Origin: Campylorhamphus procurvoides
Lineage: Eukaryota; Chordata; Aves; Passeriformes; Dendrocolaptidae
Reading direction: 5' to 3'
NCBI GenBank assembly: GCA_013396655.1
Contig: WBMV01004156.1
Coordinates: 124,001 to 188,000, forward strand
Length of the DNA: 64,000 nt
In this document: in pieces, positions 63,201 to 64,000 of the stretch
How the letters are laid out: each line of letters begins with the position of its first letter
Numbering within the stretch: position 1 is the stretch's first letter
The notes under the pieces: model-generated
Database searches by the model: none
The model's input: the letters and a program-made list of their open reading frames with translations, nothing else
Told to the model about the DNA's origin: nothing
Program-made: the position numbers and the translations under genes

Positions 63201-63947
63201 TTTCTGCCTTGGACAGATTTGTGAAATAAGCACTATTAGTTGGAGTTTGTGACATTCTATTTCTATTTTAAACCTGATCCTCATGTTTTCTTAGGTGGTC
63301 CATTCTCTCTCTCATATTCTCTCTCTTTCTGCCTGGCTCCATGAAAGCTGAAGACTGTGGAGATGCAGTTATTCCTGTCTGCTCAGTGATGTGACAACTG
63401 TCTGTTGATCTGTGAAATACCAATTTGGCAGCCTTATGTAAATCTTTCACATGCCCACCAGTTGTAGGCAGATGTTTAATGGCAACGTGGAATACAGTAA
63501 ATAAGTCAAATGTGATTGTCTCTGGACTTGTACAAATAGCCAAAATAGTGCCAGCTGCTGTCTCCAAGTGCTGTATCTCTCCTAAGAGCATTGATACAGT
63601 ACAAAGGGACAGTCATTTCAACTTTTGAAGAAAGTGATGCTCTCTTAAATCAAAGCTCAAGCTCATACAGATCAGTTTGTGGGGCAGTGCTGCTCTGGTC
63701 ACTCTGAATCCCAGGTGAAGCAACTGAGACTGACATAAAAGGACTAAGTATTTTTGATGCTCAGTCAAACAACCTACACCTGAGTTCTGGAATGCTTCCA
63801 GAAAGGACAGTGACCACTCCTCTAACTTCCCTTTTTATTCCTGGTTCCTCAGATTTACAGCTCCGGCAACACCTGAGTTTCTCAGAGGACTCTGACCTCT
63901 CCAGTGACGATGTTCTGGAACGCTCCTCCCAGAAATCCAAACGAGAG
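112..63947 (+). CDS. MICAL3: MICAL3 gene, internal part (spliced, both ends outside the window)
   Basis: At least 22 exons can be joined in one open frame across the window, all with GT-AG junctions and matching phases. The order CH domain, basic linker, LIM domain, acidic Glu-rich region, Pro/Ser-rich region and Lys-rich segment is that of vertebrate MICAL3. Recognisable pieces are [19 protein letters not shown] (CH), [20 protein letters not shown] (LIM), [20 protein letters not shown] and [19 protein letters not shown]. The family is a flavin monooxygenase that oxidises actin methionines; MICAL3 also works with Rab8 and ELKS in vesicle docking (established knowledge). The FAD domain is upstream and the bMERB domain downstream of the window. 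MICAL2 is the nearest alternative but the acidic and C-terminal exons match MICAL3 as I remember it. Individual exons are listed separately. Confidence 0.95.
260..1531 (+). other. MICAL3: MICAL3 intron with one strong inverted repeat
   Basis: This intron has no supported gene. It holds the stem-loop described at 1049-1112. The acceptor side has a mixed pyrimidine tract CTTCCTGCCCTTTGCAG. Reading frames on the minus strand here are low-complexity and AT-rich and look accidental. Confidence 0.8.
1049..1112. repeat. Imperfect inverted repeat (stem-loop), intronic
   Basis: The left arm CTATAGCTTGTGGAGAGTT (1049-1067) pairs with the right arm 1094-1112 at 17 of 19 positions, leaving a 26-base loop. 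Such pairing is far above what is expected by chance at so short a distance. It may be the trace of a small palindromic transposon or a locally structured RNA. No target-site duplication was recognised and I do not assign a family. Confidence 0.75.
1532..1728 (+). CDS. MICAL3: MICAL3 exon: CH domain, C-terminal part
   Basis: The exon (197 bases) begins with one base that completes an Ile codon and reads [20 protein letters not shown], then [19 protein letters not shown] and ends in FKDTIPSS. This is the end of the CH domain; the [21 protein letters not shown] run is a strong MICAL signature. The acceptor is CTTTGCAG ending at 1531, the donor GTAAGG starts at 1729. It leaves one base of an Asp codon, completed by the next exon. 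The open frame runs on into the intron to 1949 but those codons have no resemblance to the family, so I stop at the donor. Confidence 0.97.
1729..2628 (+). other. MICAL3: MICAL3 intron
   Basis: The intron carries a run of eight G at about 2253 and several A-runs. I see no gene, mobile element or strong structure in it. The acceptor is TTTTTCCTAACAG. Confidence 0.8.
2629..2741 (+). CDS. MICAL3: MICAL3 exon: linker after the CH domain
   Basis: The 113-base exon reads [19 protein letters not shown] and then [19 protein letters not shown]. The [15 protein letters not shown] element is conserved among MICAL1-3 directly after the CH domain. The acceptor is CCTAACAG at 2621-2628, and the donor GTAACC starts at 2742, leaving the frame in phase 0. 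The basic end (SRKRTPK) continues into the next two exons as a Lys/Arg-rich stretch. Codons after 2741 (to 2819) are intron read-through and are not part of the protein. Confidence 0.96.
2742..3194 (+). other. MICAL3: MICAL3 intron
   Basis: A short intron of 453 bases. Its last 40 bases are an almost pure pyrimidine tract ahead of TTTCCAG. Nothing else is seen. Confidence 0.8.
3195..3257 (+). CDS. MICAL3: MICAL3 exon: basic linker (21 codons)
   Basis: A small phase-0 exon of 63 bases encoding [20 protein letters not shown] followed by D. It matches the human segment [19 protein letters not shown] as I recall it. The KKEK and KRRK clusters together look like a bipartite nuclear localisation signal; MICAL2 is known to be nuclear, but a nuclear role for this protein is inference. 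Acceptor TTTCCAG ends at 3194 and donor GTAAGT is a perfect consensus at 3258. Confidence 0.95.
3258..3998 (+). other. MICAL3: MICAL3 intron
   Basis: Intron of 741 bases, AT-rich. I see no mobile element or RNA gene. The acceptor tract GGTTGTTAG is weak in pyrimidines. Confidence 0.75.
3999..4172 (+). CDS. MICAL3: MICAL3 exon: linker with Arg-rich helix
   Basis: Phase-0 exon of 174 bases (58 codons). It reads [20 protein letters not shown], then [20 protein letters not shown] and [18 protein letters not shown]. The [21 protein letters not shown] segment is a near-exact match to MICAL3 of mammals and is predicted to be helical. The donor GTAGGA starts at 4173. In the human reference form as I remember it, the next residues are the LIM-domain exon ([12 protein letters not shown]), so the six exons between here and 20,363 are likely to be used selectively. 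Confidence 0.95.
4173..5234 (+). other. MICAL3: MICAL3 intron with a run of stem-loops
   Basis: An intron of 1,062 bases. Its second half contains the series of adjacent inverted repeats at 4662-5013 (own entry). The acceptor of the next exon is CTGCATGCAG. No coding sequence is supported within the intron. Confidence 0.8.
4662..5013. repeat. Run of six adjacent inverted repeats
   Basis: Six short hairpins follow one another. (1) TCTGA 4662-4666 with TCAGA 4697-4701, enclosing CAACT/AGTTG at 4671/4683. (2) CACTTCAAGCTACTGCTG 4708-4725 with 4738-4756, identical but for one extra base in the right arm, loop 12. (3) CACAGCTTG 4791-4799 with 4803-4813, right arm with two extra bases. (4) TGACCTGGC 4842-4850 with 4860-4868, perfect. 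(5) TACACTAC 4882-4889 with 4902-4909, perfect. (6) TGTTTCTTCA 4957-4966 with 5004-5013, perfect, enclosing TTGGCTG/CAGCCAA at 4978/4992. The run ends about 220 bases before a linker exon. Hairpin 2 alone is well beyond chance. Whether this is a folded RNA, a palindromic transposon remnant or a splicing element is unknown. Confidence 0.7.
5235..5327 (+). CDS. MICAL3: MICAL3 linker exon, probably alternative (31 codons)
   Basis: A phase-0, 93-base open segment between the acceptor CTGCATGCAG and the donor GTAAAG. It reads [20 protein letters not shown] and then [11 protein letters not shown], which joins in frame to the RRQ end of the previous exon. Composition is polar and rich in Gln, Pro and Arg, typical of a disordered linker. 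Support comes from flanking splice signals, symmetric length and frame fit; I do not firmly recall a homologous exon, so constitutive use is uncertain. Skipping it leaves the frame intact. Confidence 0.72.
5545..5601 (+). CDS. MICAL3: MICAL3 linker micro-exon, probably alternative (19 codons)
   Basis: A 57-base phase-0 segment with acceptor TTATGCTAG (ends 5544) and donor GTAAAA (from 5602). It encodes [19 protein letters not shown], a short amphipathic helix-like peptide. It lies only 217 bases after the previous linker exon, which suggests joint splicing. The pyrimidine tract TTTTCCCTGTCCTCTTATG is good. As a symmetric exon it can be included or skipped without frame change. Confidence 0.72.
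6690..6771. repeat. Two adjacent stem-loops, intronic
   Basis: AAGGCTT at 6690-6696 pairs with AAGCCTT at 6704-6710 (loop 7). TTATCCTTTT at 6737-6746 pairs perfectly with AAAAGGATAA at 6762-6771 (loop 15). The second has ten paired bases but is AT-rich, so chance is a real possibility. Confidence 0.5.
9295..9310. repeat. CpG-containing palindrome
   Basis: AAACCGC at 9295-9301 faces GCGGTTT at 9304-9310 across two bases. CpG is rare in the surrounding intron, so the two retained CpG in a palindrome may mark a protein-binding site. No factor is assigned. Confidence 0.45.
10121..10213 (+). CDS. MICAL3: MICAL3 linker exon, probably alternative (31 codons)
   Basis: Phase-0 segment of 93 bases between the acceptor TTTCAAAAAAAG (behind a long T/C tract at 10,090-10,110) and the donor GTGATT. 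It reads [20 protein letters not shown] followed by [11 protein letters not shown]. The basic start and the Ser/Pro-rich tail look like a phosphorylatable disordered linker. The A-run directly before the AG is unusual for an acceptor and suggests weak, regulated use. Evidence is frame continuity, splice signals and protein-like composition; homology is not confirmed. Confidence 0.68.
10214..14285 (+). other. MICAL3: MICAL3 intron (4.1 kb)
   Basis: No gene is supported. The intron holds a two-copy tandem repeat at 12,461-12,522. The 3' end is strongly pyrimidine-rich (about 14,220-14,285). I see no recognisable mobile element. Confidence 0.7.
12461..12522. repeat. Two-copy tandem repeat, 32-base unit
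   Basis: Copies at 12,461-12,490 and 12,493-12,522 share 28 of 30 bases and start GGTGACACAAAGCTGGG. It is a G-rich minisatellite seed with only two units here; copy number may vary between individuals. Confidence 0.85.
14286..14390 (+). CDS. MICAL3: MICAL3 linker exon, probably alternative (35 codons)
   Basis: Phase-0 exon of 105 bases with a very good acceptor (CCTCCTTCCTCGTCTCACAG) and donor GTGACG. It encodes [20 protein letters not shown] and then [15 protein letters not shown]. The second half should form a helix ([18 protein letters not shown]). It fits in frame between neighbouring phase-0 exons and its codons look coding compared with the AT-rich intron around it. I cannot confirm a mammalian counterpart by memory. 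Confidence 0.75.
14391..16884 (+). other. MICAL3: MICAL3 intron (2.5 kb)
   Basis: AT-rich intron with no supported gene or mobile element. The acceptor for the next exon is TTTTATTTTGTAG. CpG density begins to rise at about 16,830. Confidence 0.7.
16830..17175. promoter_or_regulatory. CpG-rich patch around a linker exon
   Basis: From the end of the intron through the exon at 16,885 and about 180 bases beyond it, CpG pairs are frequent (for example CCGTGCGTG, GTCTCGCCG, GCGCCGTGT, GGCACGGCTCGG), while the adjacent introns are CpG-poor. The part after the exon is not coding in the MICAL3 frame (it stops after a few codons). It could be a small intragenic CpG island or internal promoter. No TATA or initiator is convincing. 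Confidence 0.4.
16885..16992 (+). CDS. MICAL3: MICAL3 linker exon [14 protein letters not shown] (36 codons)
   Basis: Phase-0 exon of 108 bases: [20 protein letters not shown], then [16 protein letters not shown]. The [17 protein letters not shown] block followed by a Ser/Pro-rich tail is one I recognise from MICAL-family linkers upstream of KYIKMYTGG. Acceptor TTTTGTAG ends at 16,884 and donor GTAGCC starts at 16,993. The exon is GC- and CpG-rich, unlike the flanking introns, which fits coding constraint. Ser-rich SSPSSDS is a plausible phosphorylation site cluster (inference). Confidence 0.88.
16993..19599 (+). other. MICAL3: MICAL3 intron (2.6 kb)
   Basis: The first 180 bases are GC-rich (see CpG patch); the rest is AT-rich. 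A 15-base direct repeat of TTTGACCTAAG-TGG occurs at 17,471 and 17,493. No gene or mobile element is supported. Confidence 0.7.
19600..19707 (+). CDS. MICAL3: MICAL3 linker exon [20 protein letters not shown] (36 codons)
   Basis: Phase-0 exon of 108 bases. It encodes [20 protein letters not shown] and then [16 protein letters not shown], a conserved MICAL segment directly before the LIM domain. The region is helical and charged. Acceptor CATCTGGTAG ends at 19,599; donor GTAAGA starts at 19,708. It connects in frame to [13 protein letters not shown] in the next exon. Being symmetric it can be skipped, and forms without it exist in the human gene as I recall. Confidence 0.94.
19708..20362 (+). 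other. MICAL3: MICAL3 intron with a short direct repeat
   Basis: Intron of 655 bases. Near its 3' end a 21-base direct repeat occurs (20,225-20,245 and 20,249-20,269). No gene is supported. Confidence 0.75.
20225..20269. repeat. Two-copy direct repeat, 24-base period
   Basis: AAGAACTGCAGCATCCACGTG at 20,225 recurs at 20,249 with one change. Each copy contains a CTGCAG palindrome. It lies about 95 bases upstream of the first LIM exon. Confidence 0.8.
20363..20549 (+). CDS. MICAL3: MICAL3 exon: LIM domain, first part
   Basis: Exon of 187 bases reading [40 protein letters not shown] and [23 protein letters not shown]. It holds most of the LIM zinc ligands: C-x2-C (from base 20,411), then 17 residues, H-x2-C and C-x2-C. 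The two zinc fingers of LIM domains bind proteins rather than DNA. Acceptor TCTGTCTAG ends at 20,362; donor GTAAGA starts at 20,550 after the first base of a Gly codon. The read-through frame to 20,638 is intronic. Confidence 0.97.
20550..23486 (+). other. MICAL3: MICAL3 intron with an old LINE trace
   Basis: Intron of 2.9 kb. A decayed CR1-like LINE trace lies at about 21,195-21,350. A short ATT-rich run is at 22,885-22,905. No gene is supported. Confidence 0.7.
21195..21350 (+). mobile_element. Ancient CR1-type LINE remnant (reverse transcriptase, tiny part)
   Basis: Translating the plus strand gives [10 protein letters not shown], and about 100 bases on, in another frame, [15 protein letters not shown]. 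These echo the F/L-ADD and QMKFN-DKC-VLH elements of CR1-group LINE reverse transcriptases. Stops and frame changes show long decay. The match is weak and limited to these elements. Confidence 0.45.
23487..23575 (+). CDS. MICAL3: MICAL3 exon: LIM domain, last part
   Basis: Exon of 89 bases completing the LIM domain: [20 protein letters not shown] and [10 protein letters not shown]. The C-x2-H pair (Cys at 23,498, His at 23,507) supplies the final zinc ligands. Acceptor TTATCTGCAG ends at 23,486 and donor GTAACT starts at 23,576; the frame leaves in phase 0. The pair of LIM exons totals 276 bases, so losing both would keep the frame but destroy the domain. Confidence 0.97.
23576..24683 (+). 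other. MICAL3: MICAL3 intron
   Basis: AT-rich intron of 1.1 kb. A T-run occurs near 23,656. No gene or mobile element is seen. The acceptor is CTCCCTGTTCTTCCAG. Confidence 0.75.
24684..24771 (+). CDS. MICAL3: MICAL3 exon after the LIM domain (spliced form)
   Basis: Exon of 88 bases: [20 protein letters not shown] then [10 protein letters not shown]. It corresponds to human EAKGPLQDG-TTDANGRAN---ERTPG. The donor GTAGCT at 24,772 splits the Gly codon, and the exon at 44,484 restores it as P-G-S-N-V-N-G. The same exon can be read through without splicing into the long form listed next. The donor is non-consensus at +4, which may help to balance the two uses (inference). Confidence 0.93.
24684..25016 (+). 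CDS. MICAL3: MICAL3 alternative terminal exon (read-through form)
   Basis: If the donor at 24,772 is not used, the frame stays open for 81 more codons to the TAA at 25,014-25,016. The added tail runs [20 protein letters not shown], has a basic amphipathic first half and a hydrophobic stretch around [20 protein letters not shown], then ends in CGQPADQ. It is GC-rich with coding-like codons, in sharp contrast to the AT-rich intron after the stop, which points to selection. Human MICAL3 has short isoforms of about 950-966 residues that end after the LIM domain (established knowledge); this tail is of the right length to be their avian equivalent. A possible AATAAA is far away at 26,475. Confidence 0.75.
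   Translation, partial: DTKGPLQDAMASDGNGRASTIPASAERAPGSSASFFSRVMQYSLGLVRRVRLASQRLQSTVSSIGHQVAQNPLDSFFMCQLMAFGVPFLYVQSEVLVQILGEFCGQPADQ
33591..33690. repeat. A/C-rich low-complexity tract (AACCAA-like)
   Basis: About 100 bases built from CCAAAA, ACCAAC and AACAAA blocks with almost no G or T. It resembles an irregular (AACCA)n array. The minus-strand reading frame here is an artefact of this composition. Confidence 0.85.
34785..35215 (-). mobile_element. CR1 LINE fragment, reverse transcriptase region
   Basis: The minus strand reads [16 protein letters not shown] and, further on, [20 protein letters not shown], which are typical of the CR1 ORF2 reverse transcriptase of birds. Small deletions break the frame between these parts. 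Only the middle of the element is present; neither the 3' tail nor a target-site duplication is seen. It lies antisense to MICAL3. The exact ends are approximate. Confidence 0.88.
37485..37980 (-). mobile_element. Solo LTR of an endogenous retrovirus
   Basis: A 496-base element whose plus-strand copy begins TGTCATGGTTTAACCCC and ends AACCAAGACA; read on the minus strand it runs TGTCTTGG...CATGACA with TG/CA ends. The polyadenylation-like ATTAAA lies at 37,610-37,615 on the minus strand. This LTR type is common in songbird genomes by my recall. The flanks CTACT and CTAGG share only three bases, so the target-site duplication is decayed or was not 5 bases. No internal retroviral genes are present, as expected after LTR-LTR recombination. 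Confidence 0.85.
42890..43700 (+). mobile_element. Ancient CR1/L3-type LINE remnant
   Basis: Fragments of a reverse transcriptase are readable in several frames on the plus strand: LDFSKAP near 42,960, and at 43,544-43,690 [11 protein letters not shown], then QVQRP and LLGLF in the order expected for CR1-group LINEs (RP-LE---QFWSP, VQRRAT, LGLFSL). Many stops and indels are present, so this copy is old and inactive. It lies in the same direction as MICAL3. Ends are approximate. Confidence 0.65.
44484..44679 (+). CDS. MICAL3: MICAL3 exon: [20 protein letters not shown]
   Basis: Exon of 196 bases beginning with two bases of a Gly codon and reading [40 protein letters not shown] and [24 protein letters not shown]. 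The match to human MICAL3 is close ([25 protein letters not shown]). The sequence is GC-rich with many CpG, unlike the intron before it. Acceptor CCCTTAG ends at 44,483 and donor GTTAGC at 44,680 cuts a Ser codon, completed by the next exon. The helix [20 protein letters not shown] is likely a short coiled coil. Confidence 0.96.
44680..48722 (+). other. MICAL3: MICAL3 intron (4.0 kb)
   Basis: AT-rich intron with no supported gene or mobile element. The end has a good tract (CTTTGTCTTTTTTCTAAAACCTTACAG). Open frames such as 46,462-46,899 are judged accidental. Confidence 0.72.
48723..48964 (+). CDS. MICAL3: MICAL3 exon: acidic Glu-rich segment
   Basis: Exon of 242 bases. It begins [20 protein letters not shown], continues [20 protein letters not shown] and [20 protein letters not shown], and ends in a nearly pure Glu/Asp/Tyr run. 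The [27 protein letters not shown] motif is shared with human MICAL3 almost without change and sits between two acidic stretches. Acceptor CCTTACAG ends at 48,722; donor GTTAGA starts at 48,965 after one base of a codon. The acidic runs are of GAG/GAA codons and probably vary in length between species. Confidence 0.96.
48965..50081 (+). other. MICAL3: MICAL3 intron with (TTC)n
   Basis: Intron of 1.1 kb. It contains the TTC microsatellite at 49,061-49,081 and a long C/T-rich tract at about 49,970-50,015. No gene is supported. Confidence 0.75.
49061..49081. repeat. (TTC)n microsatellite
   Basis: Seven consecutive TTC units about 100 bases after the acidic exon. It is complementary to the GAA/GAG codon runs in that exon. 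Confidence 0.9.
50082..50171 (+). CDS. MICAL3: MICAL3 alternative exon [20 protein letters not shown] (26-30 codons)
   Basis: An open segment after CTCTGCTGTAG in phase 1 reads [20 protein letters not shown] and SHEEDSG. It joins in frame to both the exon before (ending in one base of a codon) and the next (53,222). Three donors fit the frame, six bases apart: after 50,159 (GTACAT), 50,165 (GTAAAG) and 50,171 (GTACCC); the protein differs only by two residues each time. The aromatic, acidic [12 protein letters not shown] motif is unlike the disordered surroundings. The human reference protein as I recall it goes directly from the acidic run to AGN-RLQQ, so this is probably an alternative exon. 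Confidence 0.72.
50172..53221 (+). other. MICAL3: MICAL3 intron (3.1 kb)
   Basis: No supported gene or mobile element. A short TG/CA-rich run lies at 52,638-52,678. Acceptor side: CCATGCCCTCCTCCTGCTAG. Confidence 0.72.
53222..53359 (+). CDS. MICAL3: MICAL3 exon: [20 protein letters not shown]
   Basis: Phase-1 symmetric exon of 138 bases encoding [40 protein letters not shown] and KSSTSR. It matches human [36 protein letters not shown] closely. Acceptor CTCCTGCTAG ends at 53,221; donor GTAATC starts at 53,360. The [15 protein letters not shown] motif is the conserved core; the end is Ser-rich and variable. Confidence 0.95.
53360..58295 (+). other. MICAL3: MICAL3 intron (4.9 kb)
   Basis: No gene is supported. 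A divergent two-copy repeat lies at 57,604-57,692 and an alternating AT/GT run at 56,461-56,490. Otherwise unremarkable and AT-rich towards the 3' end. Confidence 0.72.
57604..57692. repeat. Two-copy direct repeat, 58-base period
   Basis: TAATTTTATTTACTTAAAAG and ten further bases (57,604-57,633) recur at 57,662-57,692 with about three differences; both end in AGTATCTCAATT. It looks like an old local tandem duplication in AT-rich DNA. Confidence 0.75.
58296..58400 (+). CDS. MICAL3: MICAL3 exon: acidic segment (35 codons)
   Basis: Phase-1 symmetric exon of 105 bases: [20 protein letters not shown] and [15 protein letters not shown]. It corresponds to human [36 protein letters not shown]. Acceptor TGTATTCTAG ends at 58,295 and donor GTAGGG starts at 58,401. 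Strongly acidic, presumably disordered. Confidence 0.94.
58401..59000 (+). other. MICAL3: MICAL3 intron with a possible terminal exon
   Basis: Intron of 600 bases. A candidate alternative 3' exon lies at 58,526-58,623 (own entry). The main acceptor is CCCCACCCATGGTCAG. Confidence 0.7.
58526..58623 (+). CDS. MICAL3: Possible alternative terminal exon, Lys-rich (speculative)
   Basis: After TTTGTTTTGAATAG the phase-1 frame reads [20 protein letters not shown] and continues hydrophobically to TAA at 58,621. The basic start is protein-like and would give an early C-terminus. The pyrimidine tract is only fair and no polyadenylation signal is near. Chance is quite possible. Confidence 0.25.
59001..59141 (+). 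CDS. MICAL3: MICAL3 exon: acidic segment (47 codons)
   Basis: Phase-1 symmetric exon of 141 bases. It reads [40 protein letters not shown] and ASSSVAE. The SDAE-E-RLC and EL-LSEDEE elements match human SDADRELRLP---EAELELRVSEDEE. Acceptor ATGGTCAG ends at 59,000; donor GTAATT starts at 59,142. A Glu-rich run coded by GAA repeats fills the second half. Confidence 0.94.
59142..59535 (+). other. MICAL3: MICAL3 intron
   Basis: AT-rich intron of 394 bases with nothing notable. Acceptor TTTTTCCTTTCCCTAG. Confidence 0.75.
59536..59627 (+). CDS. MICAL3: MICAL3 exon: Pro-rich segment (phase 1 to 0)
   Basis: Exon of 92 bases encoding [20 protein letters not shown] and [11 protein letters not shown]. 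The acceptor TTTCCCTAG and perfect donor GTAAGC define it. It brings the frame from phase 1 to phase 0, as needed for the large exon that follows. The LP-SP-ASPK end resembles human KLPASPKHQE. Confidence 0.9.
59628..61098 (+). other. MICAL3: MICAL3 intron with a possible short terminal exon
   Basis: Intron of 1.5 kb. A 17-codon candidate terminal exon begins at 59,819 (own entry). A-run at 61,014-61,040. No gene or mobile element otherwise. The acceptor of the large exon is CATTTTTCTGCAG. Confidence 0.72.
59819..59869 (+). CDS. MICAL3: Possible alternative terminal exon [16 protein letters not shown]
   Basis: A strong acceptor (TCTTTCTTTCTTATCTTCAG) lies 190 bases after the previous donor. 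In the incoming phase 0 the next 16 codons read [16 protein letters not shown] and then TGA. No donor follows before the stop that would restore the frame. It could be a genuine alternative C-terminus, a poison exon, or a decoy acceptor. No near polyadenylation signal is seen. Confidence 0.35.
   Translation, partial: GVVALSHKFPSQSPKK
61099..62974 (+). CDS. MICAL3: MICAL3 large exon: disordered Ser/Pro/Lys-rich region (625 codons)
   Basis: A single 1,876-base exon, open throughout. In order: [20 protein letters not shown] (start); a Pro/Ala/Ser-rich stretch; [20 protein letters not shown] near 61,550; SSSGLGL--SSSNM and [20 protein letters not shown] near 61,850-61,970; [35 protein letters not shown] near 62,150; a helix [20 protein letters not shown] near 62,380; a short Ala run; [20 protein letters not shown]; and [17 protein letters not shown]. 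All these islands are shared with human MICAL3. The rest is variable and presumably disordered. Frame enters in phase 0 (acceptor TTTTCTGCAG) and leaves after one base at donor GTATAC. The read-through to the stop at 63,021 is intronic. Confidence 0.96.
62975..63852 (+). other. MICAL3: MICAL3 intron
   Basis: Intron of 878 bases with CT-rich runs at 63,303-63,332. No gene or element is seen. Acceptor TTATTCCTGGTTCCTCAG. Confidence 0.75.
63853..63947 (+). CDS. MICAL3: MICAL3 exon: [13 protein letters not shown] (last exon in the window)
   Basis: Exon of 95 bases: [20 protein letters not shown] and [12 protein letters not shown]. It matches human [32 protein letters not shown]. The Ser/Asp cluster is a plausible casein-kinase-type phosphorylation site (inference). 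Acceptor GTTCCTCAG ends at 63,852; donor GTAGGT starts at 63,948. The bMERB Rab-binding coiled-coil domain starts in the next exons, outside the window. Confidence 0.96.
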
Positions 63948-64000
63948 GTAGGTAGATGGGAAATGCATTTCGGATGGATCCAGCATTGTGCATATCACAG

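Noticed and set aside
1..64000. CRISPR arrays, tRNA or rRNA genes, bacterial operons
   Set aside because: None seen. The window is an intron-rich vertebrate gene; tRNA box A/B pairs and regular spaced repeats were looked for by eye and not found.

Overview
The window is vertebrate nuclear DNA and lies almost entirely inside one plus-strand gene, MICAL3 (flavoprotein monooxygenase of the MICAL family). The spliced reading frame can be followed from the calponin-homology (CH) domain, through the LIM domain, into the long acidic and proline/lysine-rich C-terminal region. The gene is cut at both ends. The FAD monooxygenase domain and the first part of the CH domain lie to the left of base 1. The C-terminal Rab-binding bMERB domain lies to the right of base 64000. 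No second protein-coding gene could be supported on either strand.

Organism: most likely a bird, probably a songbird. The reasons are an avian-type CR1 LINE fragment (34.8-35.2 kb, minus strand), a solo LTR of a type I know from passerine genomes (37,485-37,980, minus strand), short introns for this gene (the human locus is several times longer), and a protein that differs from human MICAL3 mainly in the disordered parts. I name the species group by recall, not by a search.

Layout: 0-4.2 kb holds exons for the CH domain and the basic linker. The region 4.2-19.7 kb holds six exons, each a multiple of three bases and each in phase 0. They encode the linker between the CH and LIM domains and are natural candidates for cassette splicing. 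Bases 20.4-23.6 kb hold the two LIM exons. Base 24.68 kb begins an exon with a short form (spliced onward) and a long read-through form that ends at a stop at 25,016; the latter would give a short protein lacking the C-terminal half. A 19.5 kb intron follows with the LTR, the CR1 fragment and an old decayed LINE. From 44.5 to 59.6 kb come the acidic exons, including one unusual exon (50,082) with three in-frame splice donors. Bases 61.1-63.0 kb are a single 1,876-base exon coding for a disordered Ser/Pro/Lys-rich region, and 63.85 kb is the last exon seen.

Functional view (known for the family, not shown here): MICAL enzymes oxidise actin and depolymerise filaments. MICAL3 also acts with Rab8 and ELKS in exocytic vesicle docking and has a role in cytokinesis. 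The exons seen here supply the actin-regulatory CH domain, the LIM domain and the linkers that separate the enzyme from the Rab-binding end. The most interesting material is regulatory: the block of symmetric linker exons, the read-through isoform, the multi-donor exon, two possible extra 3' terminal exons, and a run of adjacent inverted repeats at 4.66-5.01 kb just before the first linker exon.
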